Source of the DNA: Siphonodentalium dalli
Taxonomy: Eukaryota; Mollusca; Scaphopoda; Gadilida; Siphonodentaliidae
Direction: 5' to 3'
Assembly (NCBI GenBank): GCA_032622095.1
Contig: CP136062.1
Span: forward strand, 137,162,351 to 137,226,350
DNA length: 64,000 nt
Both the position numbers and the translations under genes were made by a program. This document shows positions 46,168 to 57,338 of the stretch, in pieces. Position 1 is the stretch's first letter. Each line of letters starts with the position of its first letter. The notes below the pieces were generated by a model. It worked only from the letters and a program-made list of their open reading frames with translations, was not told where the DNA came from and did not search any database.

Positions 46168-46787
46168 CTTATGTCATATTGATGCTTTCACCATGCTGAA
46201 ATTTTAATTTAGTAACATTAATCTCTGTTGAACATATTTTAGGGTGAATGTCTAAATATGACTGAAATTAGATCAAATTAGTCTACCTGTTTTTTGCTTC
46301 TGTCGTATATAATACGTCAGAAAGATGCGAGTTAAGTTACTTATTACACATAATATTATTAGAATCTCCAAAATTTTACCAAAAGTATTTAACGCTTAAT
46401 AAGCTGCTAAAAATTGATTGCCAAATATGACTGGAATTAAAATTGATTGACATGGGTACGGTACCTATATATTGTCTATTTCGATAAAATAAATATTGTG
46501 GTTTCTGCTATGTATACATGGTGCCAGTATGGAGAATATAATGATTGGAAAAAACTGTTTGAATGGAGAATTTAATGTCGCTTTTGTACCTTTTTTGTAA
46601 ATGAAGGTTTTTGGCCAGGGCAATTAAAAAAGGAACACTATTAAGGGGTTTATTTTTGTTTACATCGCCCAAAGTTTCATTTTGGCGTCCAAGCAACATT
46701 CAATTCTTATATTTCCACTCCAAGTCGAATACTAATAAAGGAACTGGAAATATTTTTGAAATGTTAACAACAATATTTGCAACCCAC
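46168..46787. other. No gene seen
   Basis: AT-rich, presumed intron or intergenic. ORFs here have no recognisable content. Confidence 0.4.
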
Positions 46788-48230
46788 CTATCCAGACTTG
46801 TAAGCTGCTCTTTCCCAAACGTTAATAAAATTTCTTGGTATGGCAGCCGAATCTGTGTGTGTAAACATCAAACAGTCCACTCTGCTCTCGAACACATCTC
46901 CGTGAATTAAGGGGCCACTTCCATCATCATCTCTGATATGGAGAAGTTTGAAAGGCATCGGGGAAATTGACTTCACAGCTACAGCAGACGACAAAGAGTC
47001 ATCCGCCGAGGTGTTCGCATCTGTATCGATAGTTGAACTCTTGGATAGTGTCCCAGCTAGATCTTGATATCTAATCAGATTTTGAGTTGGGCATTTGTAG
47101 TTTATATATAGGTTCAACGGCAAGGTGCCTGGTTTGTCTTTAGTGAAGCAATTTCGGATGGTGTTGTGTCGTACTTTCTTCCCATGGTCAGCACGCCATT
47201 CTCGTATCATTTTCATATCTTCTGCTGTGAGTGTTCTTGATTGAGGCTTATCCAATAAGTCGACGTCCTCAAAAGACATATGACCATCTGGAACGGAGTA
47301 ATATGCCTTTCTATTAGTGAAGTAATGGAGACCACAACTAGTTAGTTTTTTCATATGCTCGACCTGAAGACAACTGAAGAGCTGACTAACTTCTAAAACA
47401 TCGGGCATAGGATTTCTGGACCGCAACAGTGCAAACATGTTTTCACACACAAGAGTGAGAATTGAGGACAGTTCCGTGGTATACTCTGGGTTGAATCGAC
47501 CACAAAACAACTTTATTTTTTCAATTCCATCTTTGATCATGTGAACACTCCTGATTGTTTTTGAAGACGGTGTGCCATCAGGTCCTTGCAGAACGGCCTT
47601 ATTTGTCCCAGTTTTTGACTTAACTTCAGAAATAATTTCATCATCAAGACAGGTAGTTACTTGATCCATGTTTGCAATGGCTTCTTCTAAACTGAAATGT
47701 GGCTTTGGTTTGTTTGGCATATGAATGCCAAACGTATGATCCAGAAGAAATAGAGCCTCGAAATATCTCAGCAGTCCAGTTGTTGAAAGGGCAACCACTT
47801 TGACCTGTGCAACTGCTGCATCGCACACTATGAGTGTTTTCTGGTAGTTGAATAGTATTGCTGAGGGCTGTTTAAATGACGTTTTTAAGCCATCCAATTC
47901 CTCTGCTTTCCCTGTGCCACAAAGTGTGGAAAGATCACATGATTCGCTGTTATATAGAAGGATGGAGCCGGTTGCACAATCAGTCACTGCAACTGCCGTC
48001 CCACAGCAATCCACTGCAAGTAGGTCCCGATTGGCATTATTGGCAATGCATTCCGATTTCTGCTCAGTATGTCTGTCATATGACACAAGTCCTCCCTTAT
48101 CACCTGTAACAACAGCAAATATCTTGTTTTCATTACTGCATAATGACGTGACGCACGACCCACTCTCCATAGGAAATCGATAAGTAACTTCTGCTTTGAT
48201 GTGGAAACCATTACAACCAATATTCAGCAT
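46788..48230 (-). CDS. 480-codon ORF with beta-propeller-like segment, family unknown
   Basis: The longest clean ORF of the window. Residues about 65-155 carry NHL/propeller-like repeats: RDLLAVDCCGTAVAVTDCA, then TGKAEELDGLKTSFKQPSAI and LIVCDAAVAQVKVV. The middle (about 270-330) has MFALLRSRNPMPDVLEVSQL and VEHMKKLTSCGLHYFT. The C-terminal part is polar, with KCPTQNLIRYQDLAG, and ends NVWERAAYKSG and a stop. The ATG at 48230 is probably not the true start: upstream minus-strand sequence continues the protein in other frames to an acceptor at 49547. I believe related proteins are multicopy in invertebrates, but cannot name a function. It could be transposon-derived. Confidence 0.6.
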   Translation of the reverse strand: MLNIGCNGFHIKAEVTYRFPMESGSCVTSLCSNENKIFAVVTGDKGGLVSYDRHTEQKSECIANNANRDLLAVDCCGTAVAVTDCATGSILLYNSESCDLSTLCGTGKAEELDGLKTSFKQPSAILFNYQKTLIVCDAAVAQVKVVALSTTGLLRYFEALFLLDHTFGIHMPNKPKPHFSLEEAIANMDQVTTCLDDEIISEVKSKTGTNKAVLQGPDGTPSSKTIRSVHMIKDGIEKIKLFCGRFNPEYTTELSSILTLVCENMFALLRSRNPMPDVLEVSQLFSCLQVEHMKKLTSCGLHYFTNRKAYYSVPDGHMSFEDVDLLDKPQSRTLTAEDMKMIREWRADHGKKVRHNTIRNCFTKDKPGTLPLNLYINYKCPTQNLIRYQDLAGTLSKSSTIDTDANTSADDSLSSAVAVKSISPMPFKLLHIRDDDGSGPLIHGDVFESRVDCLMFTHTDSAAIPRNFINVWERAAYKSG

Positions 48231-49546
48231 GACTATCTTGTGAAAGGATATCAGAAGCTATCACTCTGTTTTGGTCACATGGATCACAGTTCAAAACTCC
48301 AGGCGTGACACCATTCATAGATACCATATACTTTCGGAATTGCTGCTTGCCAACCATCATCGGTGTGGACGATATATACCCAGATTCATCGACAGCTTTC
48401 TGCAGACTTCTTTGAGGTTCTATCTTCTAAGCTCACTATTTTGAGAACGGGCTGTCCTTAGCATCGATAAGTTTATCCTAGTTCCGTCAGCGACAAGCCA
48501 CCAATTACCAAATGACCCATTAAGGCGCTTGGCCGTGTGGATAGCTTCCGGTATGGCTATTATATTTGTGTTTTCAAGAATTTCCAGGGCCTTCTTATTC
48601 CTTCTTCGCAATCAGAAGCAACGACAAGTATTTGAATTGTTACACATTTTGTTCCAGACTGAATGCATTTGGTGCAGGCTGATAGGCACTCGAGTCCCCC
48701 TGGTCATCATCGAGTTCCCCGTGGTCATCATTATTGTTGTGAACTTGGTTTTCCATGGTGCACGGTGTTTGTTTGATAATGTTATCACTGACAACACATG
48801 ATGCCAAGCATGTCATACAGGTTTCAATGTCAGTCTTGTGTTTCTTTATCATTTCTGCCATGTCCATTCCGGAACCACCTTTACTTCAATAAACCATTCC
48901 AACTGGTTGGCTAACCTTCCCATCAAGACTGGTAATTATCACTGCTTGGACTTCTGCCACCATGGTCTTTTTCATTTCCTCATAGTTAGGAGATGGCTTG
49001 GAGTGTATGAAATCACTATCTATATCGCCGGTAGTCACAAGGACAAGTCCCTGACGGTGATCGAAAACAAGACCAGGCGCAATAGCCATACCGTCGATTG
49101 CTAAGCCGAAGTGGTACATACTCTCTTTCTGTTTCCCTTATGGCCTTCACGTTCACATTATTGTGGGCAAACTTTAAACACGATGACAAGAAAGGTTTAA
49201 GAATTCCACTGCTCGTGTTATAACCCCCAGAAGACTGTTTCTCCTCTTTTCTCCAGGTAGGGGAATATTATAATCATCCCAACAAAAGTCTTTATCTTGT
49301 CTGCCATACCCTAGTGATCCAGGTCCTCGTATTATATGCATCACTCTTGCTCCACCGTGGAACTCAACCGTATTACAGAAGGGAATTATTTCTTTGTCCC
49401 AGCTGGATGGCGTGGTGATTTGTTTATTTCTATCTGCATATGCCAGACTATTTTTTAGAATTTTGTAGAATATGTGTTGCCGAGATAGTCTTTGGGATGA
49501 TAGCATACGCTGCAGCTGAACTACCACATCAAGTTCCTCAAAGTAC
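48231..49546 (-). pseudogene. Upstream part of the 480-codon protein, in broken frames
   Basis: A minus-strand acceptor CTATTTTCAG at 49547 opens YFEELDVVVQLQRMLSSQRL and continues FHGGARVMHIIRGPGSLGYG and FCWDDYNIPLPGEKRRNSLL. The frame shifts near 49185. Then come FGLAIDGMAIAPGLVFDHRQ (to 48886), an acidic part with MIKKHKTDIETCMTC, and NIIAIPEAIHTAKRLNGSFG (to 48420). A further frame, SGYISSTPMMVGKQQFRKYM, leads to the junction with the 480-codon ORF near 48235. At least four frame changes and no clear introns between them suggest a decayed single-exon gene, or many assembly errors. Confidence 0.55.
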
Positions 49547-49549
49547 CTG

Positions 49550-51340
49550 AAAATAGATAATGAAATAACATGAATAGGGTGAATGCCCCTTTCAAATTAC
49601 ACGATGGTGTGTTACATGCCTCCAATTTGATAATGTTCAGATTAAGTTTTGCCCTATGATAAGGAAAGTGTCCATGACACACTAGCTTATTAACTTGTGA
49701 TATTGACTATGAATTGAATTCGCATCTACATGGTATTAAATGGCATGACCAATGAAAAATTCCATAATAATTGATGCATCAGTGTGAGCTGTAGGGGTGC
49801 TATGGATTTATATGTCTTATATAGGATCATATAGTGTGTAGTGTTATCACTGAACTCCCAAGATGGCTGATTGTGGCCATGTTTTTCATGAGATTCACCC
49901 CAAAATGACTCGTTCTCATCTGCATGTCAATGTGTAAATGTCCAAGACAAATTTCACGATGATCGGACTAATGCTGTGTCCTCTAGCCTGTGCTAAAGGA
50001 TGAAATTTAGAAATCCAATATGGCTGCCGGCAGCCATGTGTTATGCCATTAGTCCCAAATGAGTTGTTCCCGTCTAGACGCCAACGTCATGATCCATGGG
50101 AAATTTCATGATGATCGTTGCATCGATACGGTATATAGGCCGCGCGATAGGAATCGGGACTTACAGACTCACAGACAGATGACGTGCCATGGCAATAGCT
50201 TAGCTGGACTTAGTCAAGTTAAGCTACAATGCATTACGCTGGGGTATTTAATGCAATACCCTGCAAATTTGTGAGTACACTGAATTTTGATTTTGGCTAC
50301 CCCAAATTGCCAGGATATTGCATGAAATGTAAAAACAAATCCCACAATGTGATCAATGAAGTACGTGCATATGATATATACATGGTGCATTGTGCATATG
50401 CATGAAAAATGAAATACTACAATATGGCCATAGTACCATCCATTTTCCACCACGGGGGCAAGGTCATTTTCACGGCAGTGATATATGACATTCCAATATT
50501 TTAATCAGCTGATAAATAGAGAAATGAAAGTGTCAATGACACAGTAGCTTAACTTGTGACACGGACTATGAATTGAATTTGCATCTACATGTCATCAGCC
50601 ATGAAATATTTCAGGATGATTGATGCATTAGTATGAGTTGTAGGAGGGACTATTGACTTATATAGCATTATCACTGAAATCCAAGATTGCCGAAGGCGGC
50701 CATTTTTCTTGGTGGATTCACGCCAAAATTACATCTACATTTCAATGTCGACTACCATGACAAATTTCATGATGCTCGGACCAATACTGTGATCTCTAGC
50801 CCGTGCTAAATGATACAATTTTTAAATCCATGATGGCTGCCGACGACCATGTTTTTTATGCGAATGAGCCCAAAATGACTCGTTCCCATCTATATGCCAA
50901 GGTCATGATCCATGGAAATTTAATGAAGATCGCTGCATTGGTACGGGCTCCAGGCTGTATTATGGATGTATATAGTGTTATCACTGAAATCCAAGATGAC
51001 GGACGGTGGCAATGTTAATTGAAGGATTCATGCCAAAATTACTCGTTCCCATATGTTAGTGTCAACCTCCATGACAAATTTCATGATGATTGGACCAATA
51101 ATGCGACCTCTAGCCCGTGCTAAAGATTTAATTTTGAAATCCAAGATGGCTGCCGACGGCCATGTTTTTTATGAAAATGAGCCCAAAATAACTCGTTCCC
51201 ATCTAGATGCCAAGGTCATGATCCATCAAACATTTCATGATGATCGGTGTGGGCTCTAGGCCGTGCTAAAGGACGTATGGACAGACGACGCGCCACGACA
51301 AGTTAAGTTAAGCTAAAAATGCTATTATTAGGTCAGGCGA
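49550..51340. repeat. Diverged repeats with CAAGATGGCTGCCGACGGCC core
   Basis: A unit of about 140-170 bp recurs near 49850, 50005, 50680, 50815, 50985 and 51135. It consists of AAATCCAAGATGGCTGCC, CATGTTTTTTATG, AATGACTCGTTCCCATCTA, TGCCAAGGTCATGATCCATG and TTTCATGATGATCG. A larger duplication repeats a whole block (AGTGTCAATGACACA, TAGCTTAACTTGTGA) from about 49670 at about 50530. ORFs inside are chance. Confidence 0.8.
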
Positions 51341-51689
51341 GTTAGGTTATATCTCAATAATTTAATCAGCCGATAAATAGAGACATGTCATTGGTTTGCA
51401 CCACGAAAGCCAGGTATGTTATGGCTCAATAGCCGGAATAAAACAGACAGAGCTCAGCAATGAGCTTTGTTGACATGACATCTAAAACTATGAATATTAT
51501 ACTGTTGTGATTGATGCATATTTTGTGCGTATCAACATTTTCAGCCTACATGTATTATGTGCATAATATCTGAGAGACAAACAAAAGATCCAGTGTTTTT
51601 TTTTCAACATGCCGAAACCATGCCGGACCAGAAAAAGCATTTTTAACTTTCCAAAAAACTAATCGACTGCGTCACTTAATTTCACTTGA

Positions 51690-51995
51690 CCCATATGGGA
51701 ATCATGAACAATCTGTAAACATACTCTGCTTGTCTATATTCCTGGGCCATATGCTCCATAGTAATATCAGCCTCGGTTTCGATTACAGGATCATCATCAG
51801 ATAAGCATTCATCGGTGATCTCTGTGCATGGATGACCATCTTCCAAGTTGGTGTAACACGATTCTGTATCTGAGGTCCCCATTTTTCCTTCAATACCAGA
51901 GTCTGTGTTCGGGATATAAACTCTCACAAGCCTGTTCTTCGCTGTCAACATATTGGTCATATTGTGGTTCCATATCATCCCATTCGACCCATTCC
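51690..51995 (-). CDS. Possible exon(s), acidic, unknown
   Basis: An acceptor ATCTATGACAG at 51996 opens EWVEWDDMEPQYDQYVDSEE and runs to a stop near 51895. From there another frame is open with MGTSDTESCYTNLEDGH and ECLSDDDPVIETEADITM to VYRLFMIPIWVK and a stop at 51682. A single frame change would join the two into one acidic segment. No family recognised. Confidence 0.3.
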
Positions 51996-52009
51996 CTGTC
52001 ATAGATAAA

Positions 52010-53760
52010 TAAGGAAGTCAAGATTGGAATTATGCCATCAGTTTTATTTATTTATTTATTTATTTTCCAAAATATCAATGAAGATTAGATGCATGCGTGA
52101 TAATAATAATTTTATCAATGGACAGTTTCTCAAAACTGATGTGTTCAACCTTCATGTAGACAACATTTCTTCTAGCCTGAGTTCCTTGTACCTCACACGA
52201 TATACATGTACACCAGGGTAATAGCAAAATCGACACAAAAATGGGGTACATTCGTGATTAGAGGGAAATACTGATTTATCCTGAATATTCTACTATTGAT
52301 CGATTTCACTGACACTAAACATCGGTGTGCTGGGAAAAACATTCTGAAACAGTGTCTGAAATACATGGGCTTTTTTTGCCTTGCATAACATGCTAGCTGG
52401 GATTTGAAAATATACCATGTTTGGAAACACTGGCTACATTTTCCCCATCCATTGCATACTGAGATTCTAGAAATTTAAGTCGATAAATATTTTAAGGTGT
52501 CATACCAGTAGATCAATATCCGCAAAATAAGCGGAAACACTAAGAAGCTACCAACGTTTGTCATTCGTACGAGCACGAGACAATTGAGCATATGTAAGAA
52601 AAAAAGGCATGTGCTGAGTACTCTCTCAAACACCCATCAACAATGAGTCATAGTTTTCACGTCCTTCTAAAATGACAGAATAAAAATAAATGCTAAATAT
52701 ATGAAGTGAGACTGTGATTTAACTGTTCAAATATGCGCTGATTGAGAGTTATGCAGCACATGGTTCTTTCTAACATATGCTTACTAGTTGACTTTACGTA
52801 CAAGTGACGAAGTTCATTGCTTTTTCCTTTTTCATGCTTCCGCTTATTTCGTGGAAATGATTCGCCGAATAGGCTAAAGCGTACCAGTGGGTACCATATT
52901 CCTCACTGCATACGTTCATTTTTGATATATGACATGACTACTAACCACGCCGCAAAGAGAAATGTCAACATTTCAATATACTTGTGTTGACGCTATTGAC
53001 TTACTGGTATTGCACCTTAAAATTGACATTGTGCATGCAGTACATAAGAATATACGGTAATAAGAATAATTCATGCAAAATAACTTCTTTATTTAAAATA
53101 TAGCACTGTCGCTTTAACTTGTCGATATCTGGACAGAAGGCATGCGTGATCACCTGCATGTCAGTTACTAGACTATCATCACGGACTGCATCTTTAATTT
53201 CATGTTGTAAACCCCAATAAATGACCTTTTTACATTACCATATAGACTCGCATAGTCAGCGGTTGTGACACACAATGTATTTCCTGCATATAACGAATAA
53301 TATAAATTAAAAATAGATAAAAACTGAAATTAGAATCAGAAATGAGCCTAGTTGTTAGTCCGCCAGCTTGGTACGCCCACAAAATTAAAAACATGATGGA
53401 AATATGGACGGAAGCAACACTAGATACTGAATTTGTCTAGCCATCCAAATTGGCACAATAAAATAATATTCCTTTCCACAGAAAATTAACAATGTCCAAT
53501 GATTATCTTCGGCAAAACATGAAATATATGAAACAAAATTAATAAAAAATAATTATATTAATATTACTATCCACATAAACTTGACAATGTCCAATGATTA
53601 TCTATGGCAAAACAAAAGATATATGAAACAAAACCAATAAAATAATATTACTATCCTAATAAACTTAACAATGTCCAATGAGTATCTATGGCAAAACATA
53701 CATGCAAGATCTAAAAAAAGAATGAATATTTCAACGATTTGGAAATTGGAATGGAAAAAA
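52010..53760. other. No gene; hAT-terminus-like words
   Basis: A TTTA microsatellite lies at about 52043-52066. ATAAGCGGAAACACT near 52529 and TTGGAAACACTGG near 52421 resemble termini of the hAT-like element at 22404, but no partner terminus or duplication was found. Three diverged copies of a CAATGTCCAATGATTATCT block lie near 53490, 53585 and 53670. Confidence 0.45.
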
Positions 53761-53947
53761 TTACATTTCATCGTCCTCAACGGGAATGTCCACTGAAACA
53801 TCCTGGTTGTCACCATCTGAGCTTCCTGAAATACCCGTAGCAGTTCGGAGGTTTGGACACAAGGAGCTGTAGCTTTAGAAAATGCAGCTAGAAGACTCTG
53901 CTGGCTCATACTCTCTCGTTTTGCATATACACACTTTTTCCAGTGTT
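53761..53947 (-). CDS. Probable terminal exon, unknown gene
   Basis: A strong minus-strand acceptor (ATTTTTTTTTTCAG) opens in phase 1 as HWKKCVYAKRESMSQQSLLA to AFSKATAP. A shifted frame then reads RTATGISGSSDGDNQDVSV and DIPVEDDEM with TAA at 53761-53763. A one-base slip near 53850 would unite them. Phase 1 agrees with the donor at 56050. Confidence 0.4.
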
Positions 53948-54403
53948 CTGAAAAAAAAAATCAAAACTGTGGATGTCAACAACAATCATTACAATTCAAT
54001 GTTTATAGTTATAAAACTACACATACATGTGCATGATAATTCATAATTACCGCTCCCATCATGCATATTATCTCTGATTGGTCAAACTATGTGCATGTGC
54101 TGCAAGAAAATGTGAACGGTGCACCGCACGGATGGACGGACGAAGAGGTAAAACTCCACTTGAGACTTGAAGTTGGCTAAAAGCAAACGTTTTAGTAGAT
54201 ATATTATGCAAGAATATATTCTGTACGTGGTGAGTAGGAATGTATCAGCATAGGTCGCTAGCAGCCCTCCCAGTGGTGTGATTAAAATATATTTACATTC
54301 TTATTTGTATTATACACAAAGCGCGCCTCTGATTCAATGGACCGCTCAATGTGATTACATCCCAATAAAACAAGTTACTATTCTGTGTTTCAAAATTTGT
54401 GAG
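53948..54403. other. No gene seen
   Basis: Contains a GGACGGACGAAG-like dispersed-repeat tail near 54125-54150. Nothing else. Confidence 0.4.
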
Positions 54404-54905
54404 TTAATGGCACGTGCGGCCTTAATTGTCGAAAATATTCATATTTGTTCCAAACACCGTAAACAAAAAACTATTAAAACGCATACAGTTCCGTTCATAT
54501 ATACCATGACCATCGCATAAACGGCATGTTATCATAAAGACCTACTATATTTTACCTAAGCGATAGGCTGATTGTGTTACAGAAGACAGCACAATGCTAC
54601 TGGCTAATCACACACAAATGGCATAAACGCTCTTTATTAGTTCCATATCAGGTATTCACCAACAAAGAACGCTCTTTATGTTTACCATCATAATATAAAC
54701 AAACACCAGAAAAGTAACTTTTTATGCTTTTGTTTACATAACAATGGTCAAACATATGACCATAACATACTGTTTATGCGATCTTTCTTATTTGTATACG
54801 GACAAAGTCTATCTACATTTTGATGTTCTTTCTGTTTGTGGCGGTTTTTGACGGGTGGATATATTTTCACAGGATACCCACCGCCAAGGCCAACAGTATC
54901 TTTAA
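54404..54905 (+). mobile_element. TTAA MITE, copy 7, full length
   Basis: TTAA at 54404-54407 and 54902-54905 with a 494-bp body. Left terminus TGGCACGTGCGGCC (first base changed), right terminus read inward AGATACTGTTGGCC. The 80-codon ORF at 54278-54520 only reads through its left end. Confidence 0.95.
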
Positions 54906-55640
54906 AAGTCTATCAATCTCATTAATTCTGTGAATGTAAATATAACAAATTATTGTCATTCAAAATATTATTATCCGGTTGTGAAGTGAATTTTACAAAT
55001 GTCGTGTGCACCGGGTTCACACTATTTGTCAAAGTCCATTTCACAACCCAATAATAACAATGAGTTTATGAGAACGATAATAATTTGTTAAAAATATAAT
55101 TAACTTTGAATCTACTTGTTACACTCACTGCAATTCCGAATATACGATGCGATACCGGCTTTTCCAACTGCAAGCTTGTTCCACAGCGACTTTTAACCAG
55201 TACCTCCGATATCACAGTGATATTACTATTGAAAGTCTGGATATCTATAATATAAAATCAAAGAAATGTTGCATTGACCAGCTTTAAAAAAAAACAATAT
55301 AATCATGAAGGTAGTTGCCCTTTGACCTAATATAAATCTAAGGTGATGTTAACATATTGTGGATATATCCTCATATACAATTGCTCTCAATGGAATATTA
55401 GATCATATTAAATTAATAGTATATCACATATTATATCTAAAAAGTACTGATTGTCTGGTTGATAGGAAAAATAATACAGTTGCCCCCCTTGGATCAATAG
55501 ATACTGCTCGACCATTATATATGTGTTAAACACAAAAATGACATATAAACTATTGTTAATGTATTTATTATTTCATATAAAGAGGCGAGTTTGGCGCGCA
55601 TAACATGTAAAATTGTATATATTTCGAGAGAATGTAATTA
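54906..55640. other. No gene seen
   Basis: AT-rich. A short dyad occurs near 54970-55050 (GGTTGTGAAGTGAATTTTAC against GTCCATTTCACAACC). No coding evidence. Confidence 0.45.
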
Positions 55641-55642
55641 TA

Positions 55643-55798
55643 AGGAATGACTGTAGTTGTCGAAGTAGTTCGTGGGTGATGGACGTTCGGATCCGCACTA
55701 CATACCTTTGTATATTCCGCTTCACGGAATATGCGGTATGTAATGCATCTGCGAACGTCAATCACACACGAACTACATCGACAACTACAGTCATTCCT
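55643..55798. mobile_element. 156-bp foldback element with TA duplication
   Basis: The whole element is a hairpin: AGGAATGACTGTAGTTGTCG pairs with CGACAACTACAGTCATTCCT, and pairing continues through GTAGTTCGTG/CACGAACTAC and GACGTTCG/CGAACGTC to a centre at ATATTCCG/CGGAATAT. TA flanks both ends (55641-55642 and 55799-55800), as for Tc1/mariner-type MITEs. ORFs on both strands mirror each other because of the symmetry. Confidence 0.85.
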
Positions 55799-56049
55799 TA
55801 AATGGTTGAAATTTTGAAAAGAAGTTAAAAATAAACCGAGCATTTACTGCATTAGTCCCTCAAACTTCTCTTGTGATCCAACCCACCCAGATTCTGGACA
55901 TATTGATATTATTAACTGAAAACTCACATCAATCTTCATATATATACTTTTTGATAAACAAGTGAGGGTACTGGGTTATTTTAAAGACCAATATTGAAGA
56001 TTGGGAAACAAAAATTGTATTCTCAAACATTGCACGCAGAGTCACTGAC
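55799..56049. other. No gene seen
   Basis: Short spacer with no supported feature. Confidence 0.4.
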
Positions 56050-56264
56050 CTTTCTTGAACGTTTCAAGACGTATCTCCTGGCTGGGCGATCTCTCCACAT
56101 CAGCATGCTCCTTCAAGTTCTTTGCAGTGTCTTGAATCTCTGCCACATATTTTGACTTTCCCCGCGTCCTCTTGAACTTCTCCTTCATGTTACCGGTGCA
56201 TGCATCATTACTGTTATTACTGCCACTGGACTCGGCGGTAGATTCCACAGATGGTGAAGTTGCA
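56050..56264 (-). CDS. Probable exon, Ser/Lys-rich, unknown
   Basis: Minus-strand open frame with ATSPSVESTAESSGSNNSND, MKEKFKRTRGKSKYVAEIQD and KEHADVERSPSQEIRLETF, ending at a donor AAG AAA G|GTCAGT in phase 1. That phase fits the acceptor at 53948. The left acceptor (ATCAAG) is weak and the start is uncertain. Composition suggests a nuclear protein linker, but this is only inference. Confidence 0.4.
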
Positions 56265-56957
56265 CTTGATTAAGAACATGTCGAGAGTGAAATCTGGAGA
56301 TCTCGGTGATGTCTACTGTAAAACAGAAGACAGTAAACTTGTGAGAAATTTTGGCAGTTATGCAAAACAAAAAGAGAACAGCGAACGTCTATCATCTGAT
56401 AAAATACATGTACATTCGTTTCTAATCAGAAACGGGGAAATTCGGAAAAAGATATGAATGTTATTATTAATATTACGTACCGGAATTACACAACAACATT
56501 TCATATCACATTTACCGAGATACCACAAAAAAACCTAATAGACTTCTCGAATGTATTCCAAACTGAAAAATGTATTACGTGATGAACACTTGATGAACTT
56601 GGCCACTCATAACTGGCATGTTACCCCTTTTTTTGCAGAATGGACTCTCACAATCATTAACAAAAGTATACATTGGAATAGTCTATTATTCAACTCGAGG
56701 GGTGTTCGTGAAAATGAAGCAGACGAGAAAATTTTTAATTTCAGAATTAGTTTGATTTACTGAGGGAAATGTTCAGATTATTTGCATAAACAAAAACAAT
56801 CTGTGAGACAGTCCAATAAAATTTTAAAAAGTTTTGGGTAGACACATTTTTCTACTAAATTCTAGGGTAGGTAGCTATACACATATATATTTTATTGGCC
56901 TGAGTATTGACAGGGTTGTGTCTGACATGAAATTGTTTTTACAGAAACCATAATTGA
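56265..56957. other. No gene seen
   Basis: Two plus-strand ORFs of about 70 codons have no recognisable content. AT-rich. Confidence 0.4.
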
Positions 56958-57338
56958 TCATGATTGGATGCAATTGTTTGTTGTTGTTTTTGTTCTGTTG
57001 TTGTTGAAGTAGTTTTTCATCTCACCATAGAACGAATGGGTCTTTGGTTCGTTTGACACAGACGGCTTAATGTTCTGCCACTCTTTCTCCGTCTCCGCCT
57101 GTAAAAATCTTCCATTTGGATACTCGGGATCTCTTGCAAGCCTCTTCAGTGCAACGTTGAACCTGTAGTTCGAGACTCCGAGTGTCTTAACCCATTCGCC
57201 AAGGGCATATTCTTTTGTCAACACCGCCCTGATTGTACTTAGATTGTCTTCTCCGTTGAGATCTAGTCCAAAACTGCGAGTTTCAGACCTTTTACTGGTG
57301 TTATTAAATTGAAGTCGCATGCAGGCTTCTCTATACAT
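56958..57338 (-). CDS. 126-codon ORF, possibly an exon, unknown
   Basis: The ORF reads GEDNLSTIRAVLTKEYALGE, WVKTLGVSNYRFNVALKRLA and NGRFLQAETEKEWQNIKPSV and ends in an Asn/Thr-rich tail. A consensus donor TATG|GTGAGA lies in it at 57026/57025, just before the low-complexity tail, so the real coding part may stop there in phase 1. The helical, charged sequence looks protein-like. No family recognised. Confidence 0.4.
   Translation of the reverse strand: MYREACMRLQFNNTSKRSETRSFGLDLNGEDNLSTIRAVLTKEYALGEWVKTLGVSNYRFNVALKRLARDPEYPNGRFLQAETEKEWQNIKPSVSNEPKTHSFYGEMKNYFNNNRTKTTTNNCIQS

Noticed and set aside
52330-52870. A third hAT-like element
   Set aside because: Terminus-like GGAAACACT words occur, but no matching opposite terminus or 8-bp duplication could be identified.
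55568-55843. Three overlapping ORFs around 55.6-55.8 kb
   Set aside because: They mirror each other because the DNA is a perfect-like hairpin; no coding meaning.
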